From: Mycobacterium kubicae | Lineage (GTDB): Bacteria > Actinomycetota > Actinomycetes > Mycobacteriales > Mycobacteriaceae | DNA: 64,000 nucleotides | Direction: 5' to 3' | NCBI RefSeq assembly: GCF_015689175.1 | Contig: NZ_CP065047.1 | Location: 2,728,001-2,792,000, forward strand | In this document: positions 10,353 through 19,163 of the stretch, in pieces | Layout of the letters: each line of letters opens with the position of its first letter | Position numbering within the stretch: position 1 is the stretch's first letter | Program-made: the position numbers and the translations under genes | Notes under the pieces: model-generated | Told to the model about the DNA's origin: nothing | What the model saw: the letters and a program-made list of their open reading frames with translations, nothing else | Database searches by the model: none

Positions 10353-11156
10353 TCACCGGATGGAGACAAGCTGATCTATCGAGTCTGGCGGCAAATCCCC
10401 GTCCACCACAGCAGACACCATCAGCCGGTTCAAGGTTATTGTGCCTTTGTGATTGTCGAGGAAGGCTGTATCGGCCGCGTCGCGCCCAGTCGCGATACGC
10501 ACCATGGTCTGCCTCGGCGCTAGCAGCGTCGCGTCGACGACCCGCCATTGCCCGTTGACGAAAGCCTCGGCCACTGCGTGAAAGTCCATCGGAGATGCCC
10601 CAGGCGCGTACACCGAAACCAATCGGGCCGGCACGTTGACGGCACGCAGCAGTGCCACGACCAGGTGCGCGTAGTCGCGGCATACGCCTGCGCCGGCGAG
10701 CAGCGTGTCCACCGCTCCGTCAATGGGATCGCTGGAGCCGGGCACATAATTCAGTCTTGTTCCTACCCAAGAGCTGACGTGCTCTAGCAGTCTCGCCGAA
10801 TCGGCCTCGCCGCCGAATTCGGTTGCCGCGAAACCGTATAACTTATCCGCCTCGGCGTATCGGCTGGGTCGCAGATACATCGACTGGTCGTACTCGGTCA
10901 CGGGGGCCGGATCGGTCTGGCCCACAATCGTCGCCGCGTAGTCGACCGTCAATGTGCCCACCGCTGCGTCGAACTTGTGGATACGGTTGCCATGCACGCC
11001 GCTGATCTCCAACGGGTGTACGGCTCTACCGTCCAAGACGAAGCTCAGCGACTCGAAGACCTCGGTGCCCGGATGCGGTGCCACAGCAATCTGAAATTCC
11101 AACGTGGTCGGCGCGGAGATTTCGACTTCCATCTCTGCGCTTACTTCTCGTCTCAT
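10353..11156 (-). CDS. Transglutaminase-like cysteine protease-fold protein
   Basis: A 267-residue protein with an N-terminal beta-sandwich (about residues 1-100) and a transglutaminase-like core. The catalytic triad is visible: Cys in GAGVCRDYAHL, His in MDFHAVAEAF and Asp in WRVVDATLLAPR. Bacterial members act as amidases or peptidases rather than crosslinkers; the substrate is unknown. No signal peptide, so probably cytoplasmic. The start MRREVSAEMEVEI is used because related proteins begin this way; a second ATG eight codons in has GAGAAG upstream and is a fair alternative. Transcribed divergently from the WS/DGAT homologue. Confidence 0.85.
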   Translation of the reverse strand: MRREVSAEMEVEISAPTTLEFQIAVAPHPGTEVFESLSFVLDGRAVHPLEISGVHGNRIHKFDAAVGTLTVDYAATIVGQTDPAPVTEYDQSMYLRPSRYAEADKLYGFAATEFGGEADSARLLEHVSSWVGTRLNYVPGSSDPIDGAVDTLLAGAGVCRDYAHLVVALLRAVNVPARLVSVYAPGASPMDFHAVAEAFVNGQWRVVDATLLAPRQTMVRIATGRDAADTAFLDNHKGTITLNRLMVSAVVDGDLPPDSIDQLVSIR

Positions 11157-11513
11157 AGCGCGATAATGCGCCAGTGCCTCCGGATTCGCCAGCCGGGGAG
11201 ACTCGTGCTGCGATTCGCTGTCGCACCCGCAGTCGGCTGTTGCTAGGAAAAGCCATCGTTGGTGACATGCGTCGCGACTATCCGCGGCTGCCAGGTCAGC
11301 TTCGCGACGAGCTTATGGCCGCCAAGAGGGCTAGAGTGGGTGATGCGGCCACCAACGGTGAATGTCATAACTCGTTGCGGCGCCTTCTCGAAGGATGTGG
11401 TGATGTCCACCGTTGCTCGGCAGGAAAACGGTTAAGCGGCCTGTGCATACGGTCGATTCGGCAATCGTCGCGCTGCTGTCCCAAGCAAATTCGGCGCCCG
11501 ACCAGAGGGCGCG
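11157..11513. promoter_or_regulatory. Divergent intergenic region, promoters expected
   Basis: About 357 bp between the divergently transcribed transglutaminase-like gene and the WS/DGAT homologue. It must carry both promoters. I did not find a convincing -35/-10 pair or palindrome in it. Confidence 0.4.
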
Positions 11514-11516
11514 GTG

Positions 11517-13007
11517 ATGGTCAATCGTTTGGCAGATATGGACGCGGTGGCGATGAACGTCGAGAGCTCCGCGCCGGCACACGTTGTTGCGTGTGTGGTC
11601 CTCGAGGCTTCCGATCAACTCAGCCATCCTCGGCTACATGAGCTGTTCAGTTTGTCGCTGCCACGGATGGCGCGGTTCCGATCTCGGGTGGTAGGCAAGC
11701 CGCTGGGGTTGGGGCAGCCGGTGTGGGCAGAGGTCCACGACTTCGATCCCTCTCCGCACCTGCGCTGCGCCACAGTTCCGGCCGCGACCGGCCAGCGCGG
11801 TTTCACCGACCTGATCGCCGGACTGACAGCCGAGCCATTGGATCGGCGCAAACCGCTTTGGCAGATGTGGTCAATAGATGGCCTAGACGGCGGCCGGTGG
11901 GCGTTGGCACTGAAGATGGCGCCTGCGCTAAGTGGTGGCGCGGCCGGATTAACTGCGGTTTGGCGGCATTTTCTGGTGACTAGTCCGAATGACAATCCCC
12001 CCAGCTACCCTCGAGCCGAACCCAGTTTGGGTGACCAGCCTTCTGCTCGTGAACTCATCGGTGACACCATGCGTGAGCTCCTCGAGAACCAGGTCACCGG
12101 CGCTTGGCTGATCGTCGGCGCTATGCCCGGTTTTGTGCGAGGGGTACTGCGCCGACTGCACGGGCCGGCATTTAAGCTTCCGCGCACGCCGCCATCGATG
12201 CGCGGGCCACTGCCGCGCACGCCTTTCAACTTGCCGCTGACTGATCGGCGATCAACCGCGTTTGCGTCGATTCCGTTCGCTCAACTCAAGAAGGTGGCGC
12301 GCGCGTTCGGGGGCAGCGTCGATAACGTAGTTCTAGCTGCGTGCACCCTCGCCCTGCGTGCCTGGTTGAAACGTCATGACGCGGTGCCAGACGAACCTCT
12401 GTCCCTACAGGTATCACTGTCGGTTCAGGACTCTTGTTTCGCGCGGCGCAGTGACGATTTCGCTTTCGGCAGTCTCCGCTTCCCTGTGCAGCTCGATGAT
12501 CCGGTTCAAGTACTTACCGACCTCCATACGGCTACCGAAAAGTTGAAAATGGGGCTCAATCGGAAAATATCGACATTGGCTCCGCTTGGCGATTTCTCGT
12601 CGATCGTTTCCCTGCTCCCCCCAAGCGCTGTCCACGCCTTCACGCAGCTATCTAACGGGCTGGGACTGTCGTGCCGCGCCGCCCCTGCCTCACATGGCGT
12701 TGTCTCGATTCTGCCGGGCGTGCGTATGCCGCTATATTGCGCTGGCGCCAGGGTCACTGCTCTGCATGCCGCAGCGCCGCTGTTGGACCGCGCCGGCTTG
12801 AACATCACCTTGATCACTCACGAGTCCGAGGTGGACATCAGCGTATGCGTTTGCCCGGACAACGTACCTTTTGTTGACGAAATTGCCTCTGGCATAGTCG
12901 AATCAGTCGCCCTTCTAGTCGCCGCTGCGGAAGAATCACCGCGTGGGGTAAGCCCATCAGTGCTGACCGAAATGACGTCACACACGAAGAAGCGGCGACA
13001 CGCCTAG
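11517..13007 (+). CDS. WS/DGAT-family acyltransferase homologue lacking the catalytic motif
   Basis: A 496-residue member of the wax ester synthase/diacylglycerol acyltransferase family. The fold is recognisable throughout: VNRLADMDAVAMN at the start, PLWQMWSIDGLDGG before the active site, TVWRHFL after it, VDNVVLAACTLALRAWL and PLLDRAGLNITL near the end. The active-site motif HHxxxDG is replaced by APALSGG (residues 136-142, counted from the GTG at 11514), so both His and the Asp are lost. The NVPGP region has also diverged to ILPGV. The frame is open over 1.49 kb with no stop, so the protein appears maintained, perhaps as a pseudoenzyme or regulator. An ATG at 11517 or the GTG just before it may be the start. 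Confidence 0.85.
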   Translation: MVNRLADMDAVAMNVESSAPAHVVACVVLEASDQLSHPRLHELFSLSLPRMARFRSRVVGKPLGLGQPVWAEVHDFDPSPHLRCATVPAATGQRGFTDLIAGLTAEPLDRRKPLWQMWSIDGLDGGRWALALKMAPALSGGAAGLTAVWRHFLVTSPNDNPPSYPRAEPSLGDQPSARELIGDTMRELLENQVTGAWLIVGAMPGFVRGVLRRLHGPAFKLPRTPPSMRGPLPRTPFNLPLTDRRSTAFASIPFAQLKKVARAFGGSVDNVVLAACTLALRAWLKRHDAVPDEPLSLQVSLSVQDSCFARRSDDFAFGSLRFPVQLDDPVQVLTDLHTATEKLKMGLNRKISTLAPLGDFSSIVSLLPPSAVHAFTQLSNGLGLSCRAAPASHGVVSILPGVRMPLYCAGARVTALHAAAPLLDRAGLNITLITHESEVDISVCVCPDNVPFVDEIASGIVESVALLVAAAEESPRGVSPSVLTEMTSHTKKRRHA

Positions 13008-13058
13008 CAATAATCAAAGCGAGCGCGATGTCGGCAAACCATCGCGTTCTATGCCTGC

Positions 13059-13081
13059 TTCCGCTACCGGCGGTAGCGGAA
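13059..13081. promoter_or_regulatory. Perfect 23-bp palindrome, candidate operator
   Basis: Arms TTCCGCTACCG (13059-13069) and CGGTAGCGGAA (13071-13081) are exact reverse complements around one G. It ends 12 bp before the molybdopterin oxidoreductase GTG, covering the place expected for a promoter or ribosome binding site. The symmetry fits a TetR-type repressor site; it could also fold as a hairpin and end the WS/DGAT transcript. Confidence 0.6.
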
Positions 13082-13093
13082 TAAGCTGGGTGG

Positions 13094-15292
13094 GTGACAA
13101 CCCTCGGAAGTGGCAGCTATCTGCATACATGCCCGCTGTGTGAAGCGATGTGCGGCTTAGATATTCGCGTCGAAAGCGGCCAGGTCGTCAGCATCCGCGG
13201 CAATCGTGAAGACGTCTGGAGCCGCGGGCACATCTGCCCGAAGGGCGTGTCATTGGGTGCCCTGCACCACGACCCGGACAGAATTCGCAGTCCGCTGATC
13301 AAGGTCGATGGGCGTTGGCAGGAGGTCAGCTGGGATGCGGCATTCCGGCGCTGCACCGAGCTGCTGACCCCGGTGATCCGCAAGTACGGAATCGGGGCGG
13401 TCACCGCCTACACCGGCAACCCGTTGGCGCATTCCTTCTCACTGGCCCGCTACTCGGGTGTCCTGCTGGGCATGTCCGGGATGCCCATCACCTACTCTCC
13501 GGGAACGGTCGATCAGTGGCCGAAGAATCTGTCTTCGCACCTGATGTACGGCGGCTGGTGGAGCTTTCCGGTACCCGACATCGAACGCACTGACCTACTG
13601 GTCATCATGGGCGCCAATCCGGCCGCATCGCAGGGATCGTTGCTGGCCGCCCCGGACGTGATGGGACTGATTGACGGCATTCGCAAGCGCGGCAAGGTGA
13701 TTGTGATCGACCCGGTCCGCACCGTCACGGCCGCCCATGCCGACGAGTGGCTACCGATCGTGCCGGGGACCGACGCCGCGTTGCTGCTCGCCATCGCACA
13801 CACCCTTTTCACCGAAAACCTGATCAATCCGGGACCGCATGTGGAGGGCATCGACACGATGCGCGACGTCGCGGGGGACTGGCCACCGAGTCGGGTGAGC
13901 GCCGCGACCGGCATCAGCGAAGATCGGATTCGGCAGCTGGCGCGCGAACTCGCCGGCACCGACAAGTCTGTGGTGTATGGCCGAATTGGGCTGTGTAATC
14001 AAGAGTTCGGCAGTCTGGCCAGCTGGCTGGTCGACGTCATCAATATCTTGACCGGTCACTTCGACACTCCCGGCGGAGCGATGTTCCCCCGGCCGGCGGC
14101 CTGGTCCATCACCACTCAACCCCTGCCGGGGCTAGAAGGGGGCGTCGCCGAATTCGGGCGGTGGCACACCCGGGTGCGCGGGGCCAAGGAAGTACTCGGG
14201 CAGGCGCCGGTGTCGTGCATGGCCGAAGAGATCGCCACGCCCGGCGACGGTCAGCTCAAGGCGCTCATCACGGTCGCGGGAAACCCGGTACTTTCCACAC
14301 CTGGCGGTGACAAGCTTGACGAAGTGCTGCCCATGTTGGATGCGATGATCTCCGTTGACCTTTGGCTCAACGAGACGACACGACACGCCGACGTCATCCT
14401 GCCCGGCCTTTCCGCGCTCGAGCAGCCCCATCACGATGACTTGGTGTTGCAGTTCGCCATCCGCAGCTTCGCGAAATACTCCGAGCCGGTATTCGACCCG
14501 GGCGACCGGCCGCACGAGTGGGAGATTCTGATCAGGCTCACCGGCCTGTGCACCGGCACGCCGGCCGAGGATGTGGACGTCGCGGCGATCGACGACGGCT
14601 TCTTCGACTACCTCGCGTTCACCCGCGGCCTGGATGGCGCCGAGATCCGCAAGCTCTACGACCGGGGCGGCCCGCAACGAATCCTCGACCTCACCCTACG
14701 CACCGGGCCGTTCGGCGACCGGTACGGCGAGCACCCCGGTGGACTGACCTTGGACCTGCTCAAGGTCACCCCGAACGGCATTGACTTCGGACCGATGGTG
14801 CCGCAACTGCCCGACATCCTCGGCACGCCGGACAAGAAGATCCGGCTCGCTCCGCCCTACCTGCTCGATGACCTGCCGCGACTGGCCGCCCGCGTCGAGC
14901 GGCCCGCCGAACCGCTGGTTCTGGTGAACCGCAGACACCTGCGATCAAACAATTCGTGGCTGCACAATGTGCCCGCGCTCATGAAAGGCAAGGAGCGGTG
15001 CACGCTGCTGATCCATCCCGACGACGCCGCCCAGCGGGGCATTGCCGACGACGATGTCGTCACGGTCAAGTCTGAAGCCGGCGAGATTTCGGTTCCCGTG
15101 GAGGTCACCGACGCAATCAAGCCAGGTGTGGTGTCCATGCCGCACGGCTGGGGCCATGGCAAACCGGGCACCCGCATGGCGGTGGCTAACGGTTCGCCCG
15201 GCGTCAATACCAACGTGCTCTCTCCGCCGACGTTGATCGACGAGCCGTCGGGCAACGGTGTGCTGAACGGCATCCCGGTGACGGTCATCTGA
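13094..15292 (+). CDS. Molybdopterin oxidoreductase (formate dehydrogenase/nitrate reductase superfamily)
   Basis: A 732-residue bis-MGD oxidoreductase. The N-terminus binds a 4Fe-4S cluster: HTCPLCEAMCGLDI (three Cys) and GHICPKG (fourth Cys, about residue 48). MGD-binding segments follow: LVIMGANPAASQGS, VIVIDPVRTVTAAHADEWLPIVPGTDAALLLAIAH and the C-terminal molydopterin-dinucleotide domain with RRHLRSNNSWLHN and MPHGWGHG. There is no twin-arginine signal, so it works in the cytoplasm. The usual Mo-ligand Ser/Cys/SeCys is not evident; the region reads PGTVDQWPKNL. M. tuberculosis Rv0197 is a similar-sized lone oxidoreductase. The substrate is unknown and no electron-transfer subunit is adjacent. 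Start is GTG at 13094; the gene converges with the desaturase. Confidence 0.88.
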   Translation: MTTLGSGSYLHTCPLCEAMCGLDIRVESGQVVSIRGNREDVWSRGHICPKGVSLGALHHDPDRIRSPLIKVDGRWQEVSWDAAFRRCTELLTPVIRKYGIGAVTAYTGNPLAHSFSLARYSGVLLGMSGMPITYSPGTVDQWPKNLSSHLMYGGWWSFPVPDIERTDLLVIMGANPAASQGSLLAAPDVMGLIDGIRKRGKVIVIDPVRTVTAAHADEWLPIVPGTDAALLLAIAHTLFTENLINPGPHVEGIDTMRDVAGDWPPSRVSAATGISEDRIRQLARELAGTDKSVVYGRIGLCNQEFGSLASWLVDVINILTGHFDTPGGAMFPRPAAWSITTQPLPGLEGGVAEFGRWHTRVRGAKEVLGQAPVSCMAEEIATPGDGQLKALITVAGNPVLSTPGGDKLDEVLPMLDAMISVDLWLNETTRHADVILPGLSALEQPHHDDLVLQFAIRSFAKYSEPVFDPGDRPHEWEILIRLTGLCTGTPAEDVDVAAIDDGFFDYLAFTRGLDGAEIRKLYDRGGPQRILDLTLRTGPFGDRYGEHPGGLTLDLLKVTPNGIDFGPMVPQLPDILGTPDKKIRLAPPYLLDDLPRLAARVERPAEPLVLVNRRHLRSNNSWLHNVPALMKGKERCTLLIHPDDAAQRGIADDDVVTVKSEAGEISVPVEVTDAIKPGVVSMPHGWGHGKPGTRMAVANGSPGVNTNVLSPPTLIDEPSGNGVLNGIPVTVI

Positions 15293-15303
15293 CCGTCGAG
15301 CGA

Positions 15304-16710
15304 TCAGTCCTTACCGCGTGGTGGCGGCTGGACCTCCACACCGGTCGCGTCGTGCTCGGGTCCGGCGGCGGGGTGCTCGGCGGGAACCCGGTCCCGGAAG
15401 CGGCTGGCCTCACTCGATTCGTGTGTCCCGGTGGACCTTTCCTCCCCGCGGTACGGGCCGGGCTTGGGCCGCGGCTTTCCGCCGGGGAACGCTAGTCGAA
15501 AGATGCTGCGATGCACCGTGTACCACTGCTTGCCGAAACGCCCTGAGTTGTAGGGGAGTTCATAGCGCTCACAGATATCCTTGACCTTCGGCGCTATCTC
15601 CGAGTAGCGACTGCTGGGCATGTCGGGATACAGGTGATGCTCTACCTGATAGCCGAGGTTGCCGCTGATGACGTGGAACAGTGGGCTGCCCTCGATGTTG
15701 GCGGCGCCGATCAATTGGCGCACATACCAACCACCGCGCGTCTCGTTCTCGACCTCTTCCTGGGTGAAGGTGTAGGTCTGGTCCGGGAAGTGCCCACAGA
15801 AGATGATGGCGTGCGCCCACACGTTACGGATGACGTTGGCCAGCGCATCGGCGGCGAGAGTGCGCAGGTAGGTGCTTTCTACCCCAGGTAGGAACCGGTC
15901 GAGAAGATTCGCCGTCGCCCCCACCCGGCCAGTGCTGGAGATCCGGCGAAGCCGCCGGCCGATCCGTGACTGCTCCGGTTGTTCGAGCCGGCCGCGCAGG
16001 GCCAGTTGCGCCAGCGCGAAGGCGCCCGCGCTGATTACCGGCCAACCGACATAGTCCTTTTGGATCTGCGAACGGGCTTTACGCCGAATTCCTTTGAGGT
16101 CCTTACGCACTTCCGACCATGGCTTTTCCCGACGGCGGATTGCCTCGATATCCATGTCGTGTACCGCTACGCCCCACTCGAACAAAACGGTGAGCAGCAG
16201 GTTGTACAGCGGCTGCGCCAGGTAGGCCGGTCGCCATTTCTGAGCGGGATCGATGCGCATGATCTCGTAACCGAGATCCTTATCTTGGCCCAAGATGTTG
16301 GTGTAGGTGTGATGAATGTAGTTGTGGGAGTGTTTCCAGGCCTCCGCGGTCGAGGCGGTGTCCCAGTCCCACACCGACGAGTGAATGTCGGGATCGTTCA
16401 TCCAATCCCATTGGCCGTGCATGACGTTGTGGCCGATCTCCATGTTCTCCAAGATCTTGGCCATACCGAGGCACGCGGTACCGAGTACCCACGCGGTCCT
16501 GGATCGCGACGCCAAGAGAAGCACTCGACCCACCACCACGATCTGGCGTTGCACCGAAATGACCGTCTTGATGTACTGCCGATCACGATCACCCAGGTCG
16601 GCGAATACCTCGTCGTGTATCGCGTCGAACTCTTTGGCGAGCTTTTCCAGCTCTTGTTCGGTTAGCCGGTGCAGTGGCTTTTCTATGGGCTTGTCCAGTG
16701 AAGCAGTCAC
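15304..16710 (-). CDS. Membrane acyl-CoA desaturase, DesA3-like
   Basis: A 468-residue membrane di-iron desaturase that would insert a cis double bond into stearoyl-type acyl-CoA. The three histidine boxes are complete: HNVMH (94-98), HSHNYIHH (127-134) and QVEHH (355-359). Hydrophobic stretches occur near 52-90, 160-180 and 220-240. It is larger than DesA3 of M. tuberculosis (Rv3229c, about 427 residues as I recall) because of a basic segment around residues 240-280 and a charged Pro/Arg tail. It starts at GTG 16710, preceded by AAAGGAG, 15 bp after the reductase stop; the same reductase-desaturase pair exists as Rv3230c-Rv3229c. The two should be co-transcribed, with electrons passing from NADPH through the reductase to the desaturase. 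Confidence 0.9.
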   Translation of the reverse strand: MTASLDKPIEKPLHRLTEQELEKLAKEFDAIHDEVFADLGDRDRQYIKTVISVQRQIVVVGRVLLLASRSRTAWVLGTACLGMAKILENMEIGHNVMHGQWDWMNDPDIHSSVWDWDTASTAEAWKHSHNYIHHTYTNILGQDKDLGYEIMRIDPAQKWRPAYLAQPLYNLLLTVLFEWGVAVHDMDIEAIRRREKPWSEVRKDLKGIRRKARSQIQKDYVGWPVISAGAFALAQLALRGRLEQPEQSRIGRRLRRISSTGRVGATANLLDRFLPGVESTYLRTLAADALANVIRNVWAHAIIFCGHFPDQTYTFTQEEVENETRGGWYVRQLIGAANIEGSPLFHVISGNLGYQVEHHLYPDMPSSRYSEIAPKVKDICERYELPYNSGRFGKQWYTVHRSIFRLAFPGGKPRPKPGPYRGEERSTGTHESSEASRFRDRVPAEHPAAGPEHDATGVEVQPPPRGKD

Positions 16711-16725
16711 TGTCGCTCCTTTCCA

Positions 16726-17823
16726 TCACAGTTCAAGTTCGACGTCACCTTCTGCGGTGTGGATGCAGATCCGCACGTCCTGTCCGACCGGCTCGATGAC
16801 GTCACCGGAGCGCAGATCGCGCAGCTTGCCGGACTTCAACGTTCCGACGCAGGTATGGCAGATGCCAATCCGACAGCCATAGGCAAGCTTCAGACCGGCT
16901 TGCTCGCCGGCTTCCAAAATCGGTGTGCTGCCGTCACATTCGACCGTTGTTTCGCTTTCCAAGAAATTGATTTCACCGCCCTCACCGGCTTCCCCGTCAC
17001 CGCCGATCTTGGGCTGGAACCGCTCATAGTGCAGGCAATCCGGATCAGCGTTGGCTTCCCAGTGCTCGATCAGTCCATCGAGCAATTCGCCCGGGCCGGA
17101 ACAGAATGCTTCACGCTCACGCCAATCCGGACACACTTCATCCAGATCTTGCGGCGACATGCGCCCCCGTTCGGAGGTGAGCCGCAGATCCAGCCGCAGT
17201 CGTTCGTGGCGGCGGTCGAGATCTTCCAGAACATCGAGGAACATCACTTGTTCCCGGGTGCGTGCGGAGTGAATGACGACGACGTCACCCAACTCGTTGC
17301 GCCGGTCGAGGCTGCGCAGCATGCTCATGATCGGAGTGATGCCACTGCCTGCGCTGATGAACAGCATCTTGGGTGGGAGAGGCTCGGGCAGGGTGAAGAC
17401 ACCTTCGATTTCGCCGAGTCGAACCACCTCGCCGGGCTGAATCTGCTCAACCAGGTACGGCGAAACGGCGCCGCCGTCCACCTTCTTCGGGGTAACGCTG
17501 ATCAAACCGTCTTCCGGTTCGGGATCTGAGGTCAGCGAATAGGCGCGCCAGTGGTAGCGCCCGTCGATGATGACGCCCAACCGGACATATTGACCCGGTT
17601 TGTGACCCGGCCATTCGTATCCCGGCCGGATCAGCACGCTGGCGGCTTCCGAACCCTGTTGCTCGATCCGCTCGACCTTGCCCCGCAACTCTTTGGTGGT
17701 CCACAGCGGGTTGATCATCTCGAGGTAGTCGTCGGGCTTGAGGGGGCTGAAGAGTTGCCGCACCGCGCGAAGAAAGAGTCGCCGGCCGCGTGGGACCTGA
17801 GGGGTAGCTCCGCGTTCGGCCAT
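16726..17823 (-). CDS. Ferredoxin-NAD(P)H reductase with C-terminal 2Fe-2S domain, desaturase partner
   Basis: A 365-residue electron-transfer protein like Rv3230c. An FAD domain carries RAYSLTSDPEP (RxYS flavin motif), an NAD(P) domain carries LFISAGSGITPIMSMLR and ends at FCSGPGEL, and a plant-type 2Fe-2S domain carries YGCRIGICHTCVGTLKSG plus a distal Cys in VRICIHT. It supplies electrons to the desaturase encoded just downstream. I chose ATG 17823 (MAERGATPQVPRGRRLF) rather than upstream codons: the extension to 17934 is not family-like and runs through the promoter. A -10-like TACGAT ends six bases before this ATG, suggesting a leaderless mRNA. Confidence 0.9.
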   Translation of the reverse strand: MAERGATPQVPRGRRLFLRAVRQLFSPLKPDDYLEMINPLWTTKELRGKVERIEQQGSEAASVLIRPGYEWPGHKPGQYVRLGVIIDGRYHWRAYSLTSDPEPEDGLISVTPKKVDGGAVSPYLVEQIQPGEVVRLGEIEGVFTLPEPLPPKMLFISAGSGITPIMSMLRSLDRRNELGDVVVIHSARTREQVMFLDVLEDLDRRHERLRLDLRLTSERGRMSPQDLDEVCPDWREREAFCSGPGELLDGLIEHWEANADPDCLHYERFQPKIGGDGEAGEGGEINFLESETTVECDGSTPILEAGEQAGLKLAYGCRIGICHTCVGTLKSGKLRDLRSGDVIEPVGQDVRICIHTAEGDVELEL

Positions 17824-17830
17824 AGTCGAA

Positions 17831-17850
17831 TCGTACACAGTCGTATACTG
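17831..17850 (-). promoter_or_regulatory. Tandem 10-bp repeats at the reductase-desaturase promoter
   Basis: On the plus strand TCGTACACAG (17831-17840) is followed at once by TCGTATACTG (17841-17850), 8 of 10 bases alike, and the second contains the palindrome GTATAC. On the minus strand this lies between a possible -35 and the -10 TACGAT, directly before the ATG at 17823. The position suits a repressor or activator that senses lipid state, but none is identified. Confidence 0.5.
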
Positions 17851-18103
17851 AATACAAATCGGCCGCGCGAATTCCCTTGTTACCAAGCCTAAACGTTGAA
17901 AACTTGGCCGCGTTTGAATACTACATGCGTTCACTAATCATGCTTGACACGCGCTACGTGCCGCTCCAGTGTGCGCTCTGCGTGGGTGAGCTGCTTCACC
18001 TGACTACCCATTCGTGGCATAGATCACACATAGGTGATTACCTCCCTCGTTTGCCGTCGGACGGCTCGGGTACCCCGGGAGCCCGGGATTAGGAGTAGTC
18101 GTC

Positions 18104-19132
18104 ATGGGCAGAGCGCAGAACCGGCGCCGCACGCGGGGCAATGGGGCGATCAATTGTCGAGTGCATCGTCGTCACAGCCCGCAATCGCTGGGCGTGTCCG
18201 TGGCCAGTCGATTGCTGATAAAGAACTTCGTGCGGGTGTGGGCCCTGCAGCCCGATGTGCCCTGGCCTTTCGAGTACGTAGATGCGATGGCCGGCTTGCT
18301 GCCCCGCCGGTGGTCCGATGTGAAGATTGAACGGGTTGAGCTACAGAACTGCACCGCCGAATGGGTGCGCGCGCCCGGAGTTTCGTCGAACCGCGCGATT
18401 CTCTACTTCCACGGTGGCGCGTTTCTCACTTGCGGACTCAACACTCACCGGTCGCTCGTCGTCCGGCTGTCCAAGGCGGCCAACGCTCCCATCCTCACCG
18501 TCGGATACCGAAAACTGCCGTCATCACAGATAACCGATGCGATCGACGACGGCCTGACCGGGCTGCGCTGGTTACACGATCGCGGTTACGGTGGCGACCG
18601 AATCGTCGTAGCAGGTGACTCTGCCGGGGGATACCTGGCATTCATGACCACGCTGTCTGCCATCAAAAGCCGGTTGGCCACACCCGCGGGAGTGGCAGCG
18701 ATCTCACCGTTCACCAACCCCGACCCAGCGCCAAAACTCAAGCACCGCAACGCGCGCCGCTGCTCGATGTTCACCAGTGCCGCGTTCACCAGGTTCGCCC
18801 GATTCTTGGGTGAGGCGCCGCTGCGAGACAAGCGCGGGATCACTCCGGATACGATTACCGCGCCCGTCGACGCCGACCTGTCGATGATGCCGCCGGTCAC
18901 CATTCACGCCAGCTCTGACGAATTACTGCTTCCGGATGCCGAATTGATGGCGCAACGCTTGAGCGCCAGCGGGATTCGTTGTGATCTGCACCTGTGGGAA
19001 GGACAGATACACGACTTTCCCATCGCGGCCGACATCCTGCCCGAAGGCCGGCGCGCGGTGTACTACATCGGCGAGTTCATTCAGGAAGTGACTGCCGGAT
19101 CCGGCCAACACGTCGCTGCGGCTGCGGGATGA
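18104..19132 (+). CDS. Alpha/beta hydrolase, HSL-type carboxylesterase/lipase
   Basis: A 342-residue esterase of the hormone-sensitive lipase (Lip) family. The oxyanion motif HGGAF follows ILYFHGGAFLTCGL, the nucleophile elbow is GDSAGGYLAF, and the distal triad members appear as Asp in IHASSDELLLPD and His in GQIHDFPI. The length and short N-terminal cap match mycobacterial Lip esterases acting on short or medium acyl esters. No clear signal peptide; the N-terminus is basic. ATG 18104 is preceded by AGGAG. It is the first gene transcribed away from the reductase-desaturase operon, so the divergent 280-bp region probably contains its promoter. I cannot say which numbered Lip protein it corresponds to. 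Confidence 0.88.
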   Translation: MGRAQNRRRTRGNGAINCRVHRRHSPQSLGVSVASRLLIKNFVRVWALQPDVPWPFEYVDAMAGLLPRRWSDVKIERVELQNCTAEWVRAPGVSSNRAILYFHGGAFLTCGLNTHRSLVVRLSKAANAPILTVGYRKLPSSQITDAIDDGLTGLRWLHDRGYGGDRIVVAGDSAGGYLAFMTTLSAIKSRLATPAGVAAISPFTNPDPAPKLKHRNARRCSMFTSAAFTRFARFLGEAPLRDKRGITPDTITAPVDADLSMMPPVTIHASSDELLLPDAELMAQRLSASGIRCDLHLWEGQIHDFPIAADILPEGRRAVYYIGEFIQEVTAGSGQHVAAAAG

Positions 19133-19163
19133 CCGCCTGCGCGGCAACGCATTAAGGCCAGTA

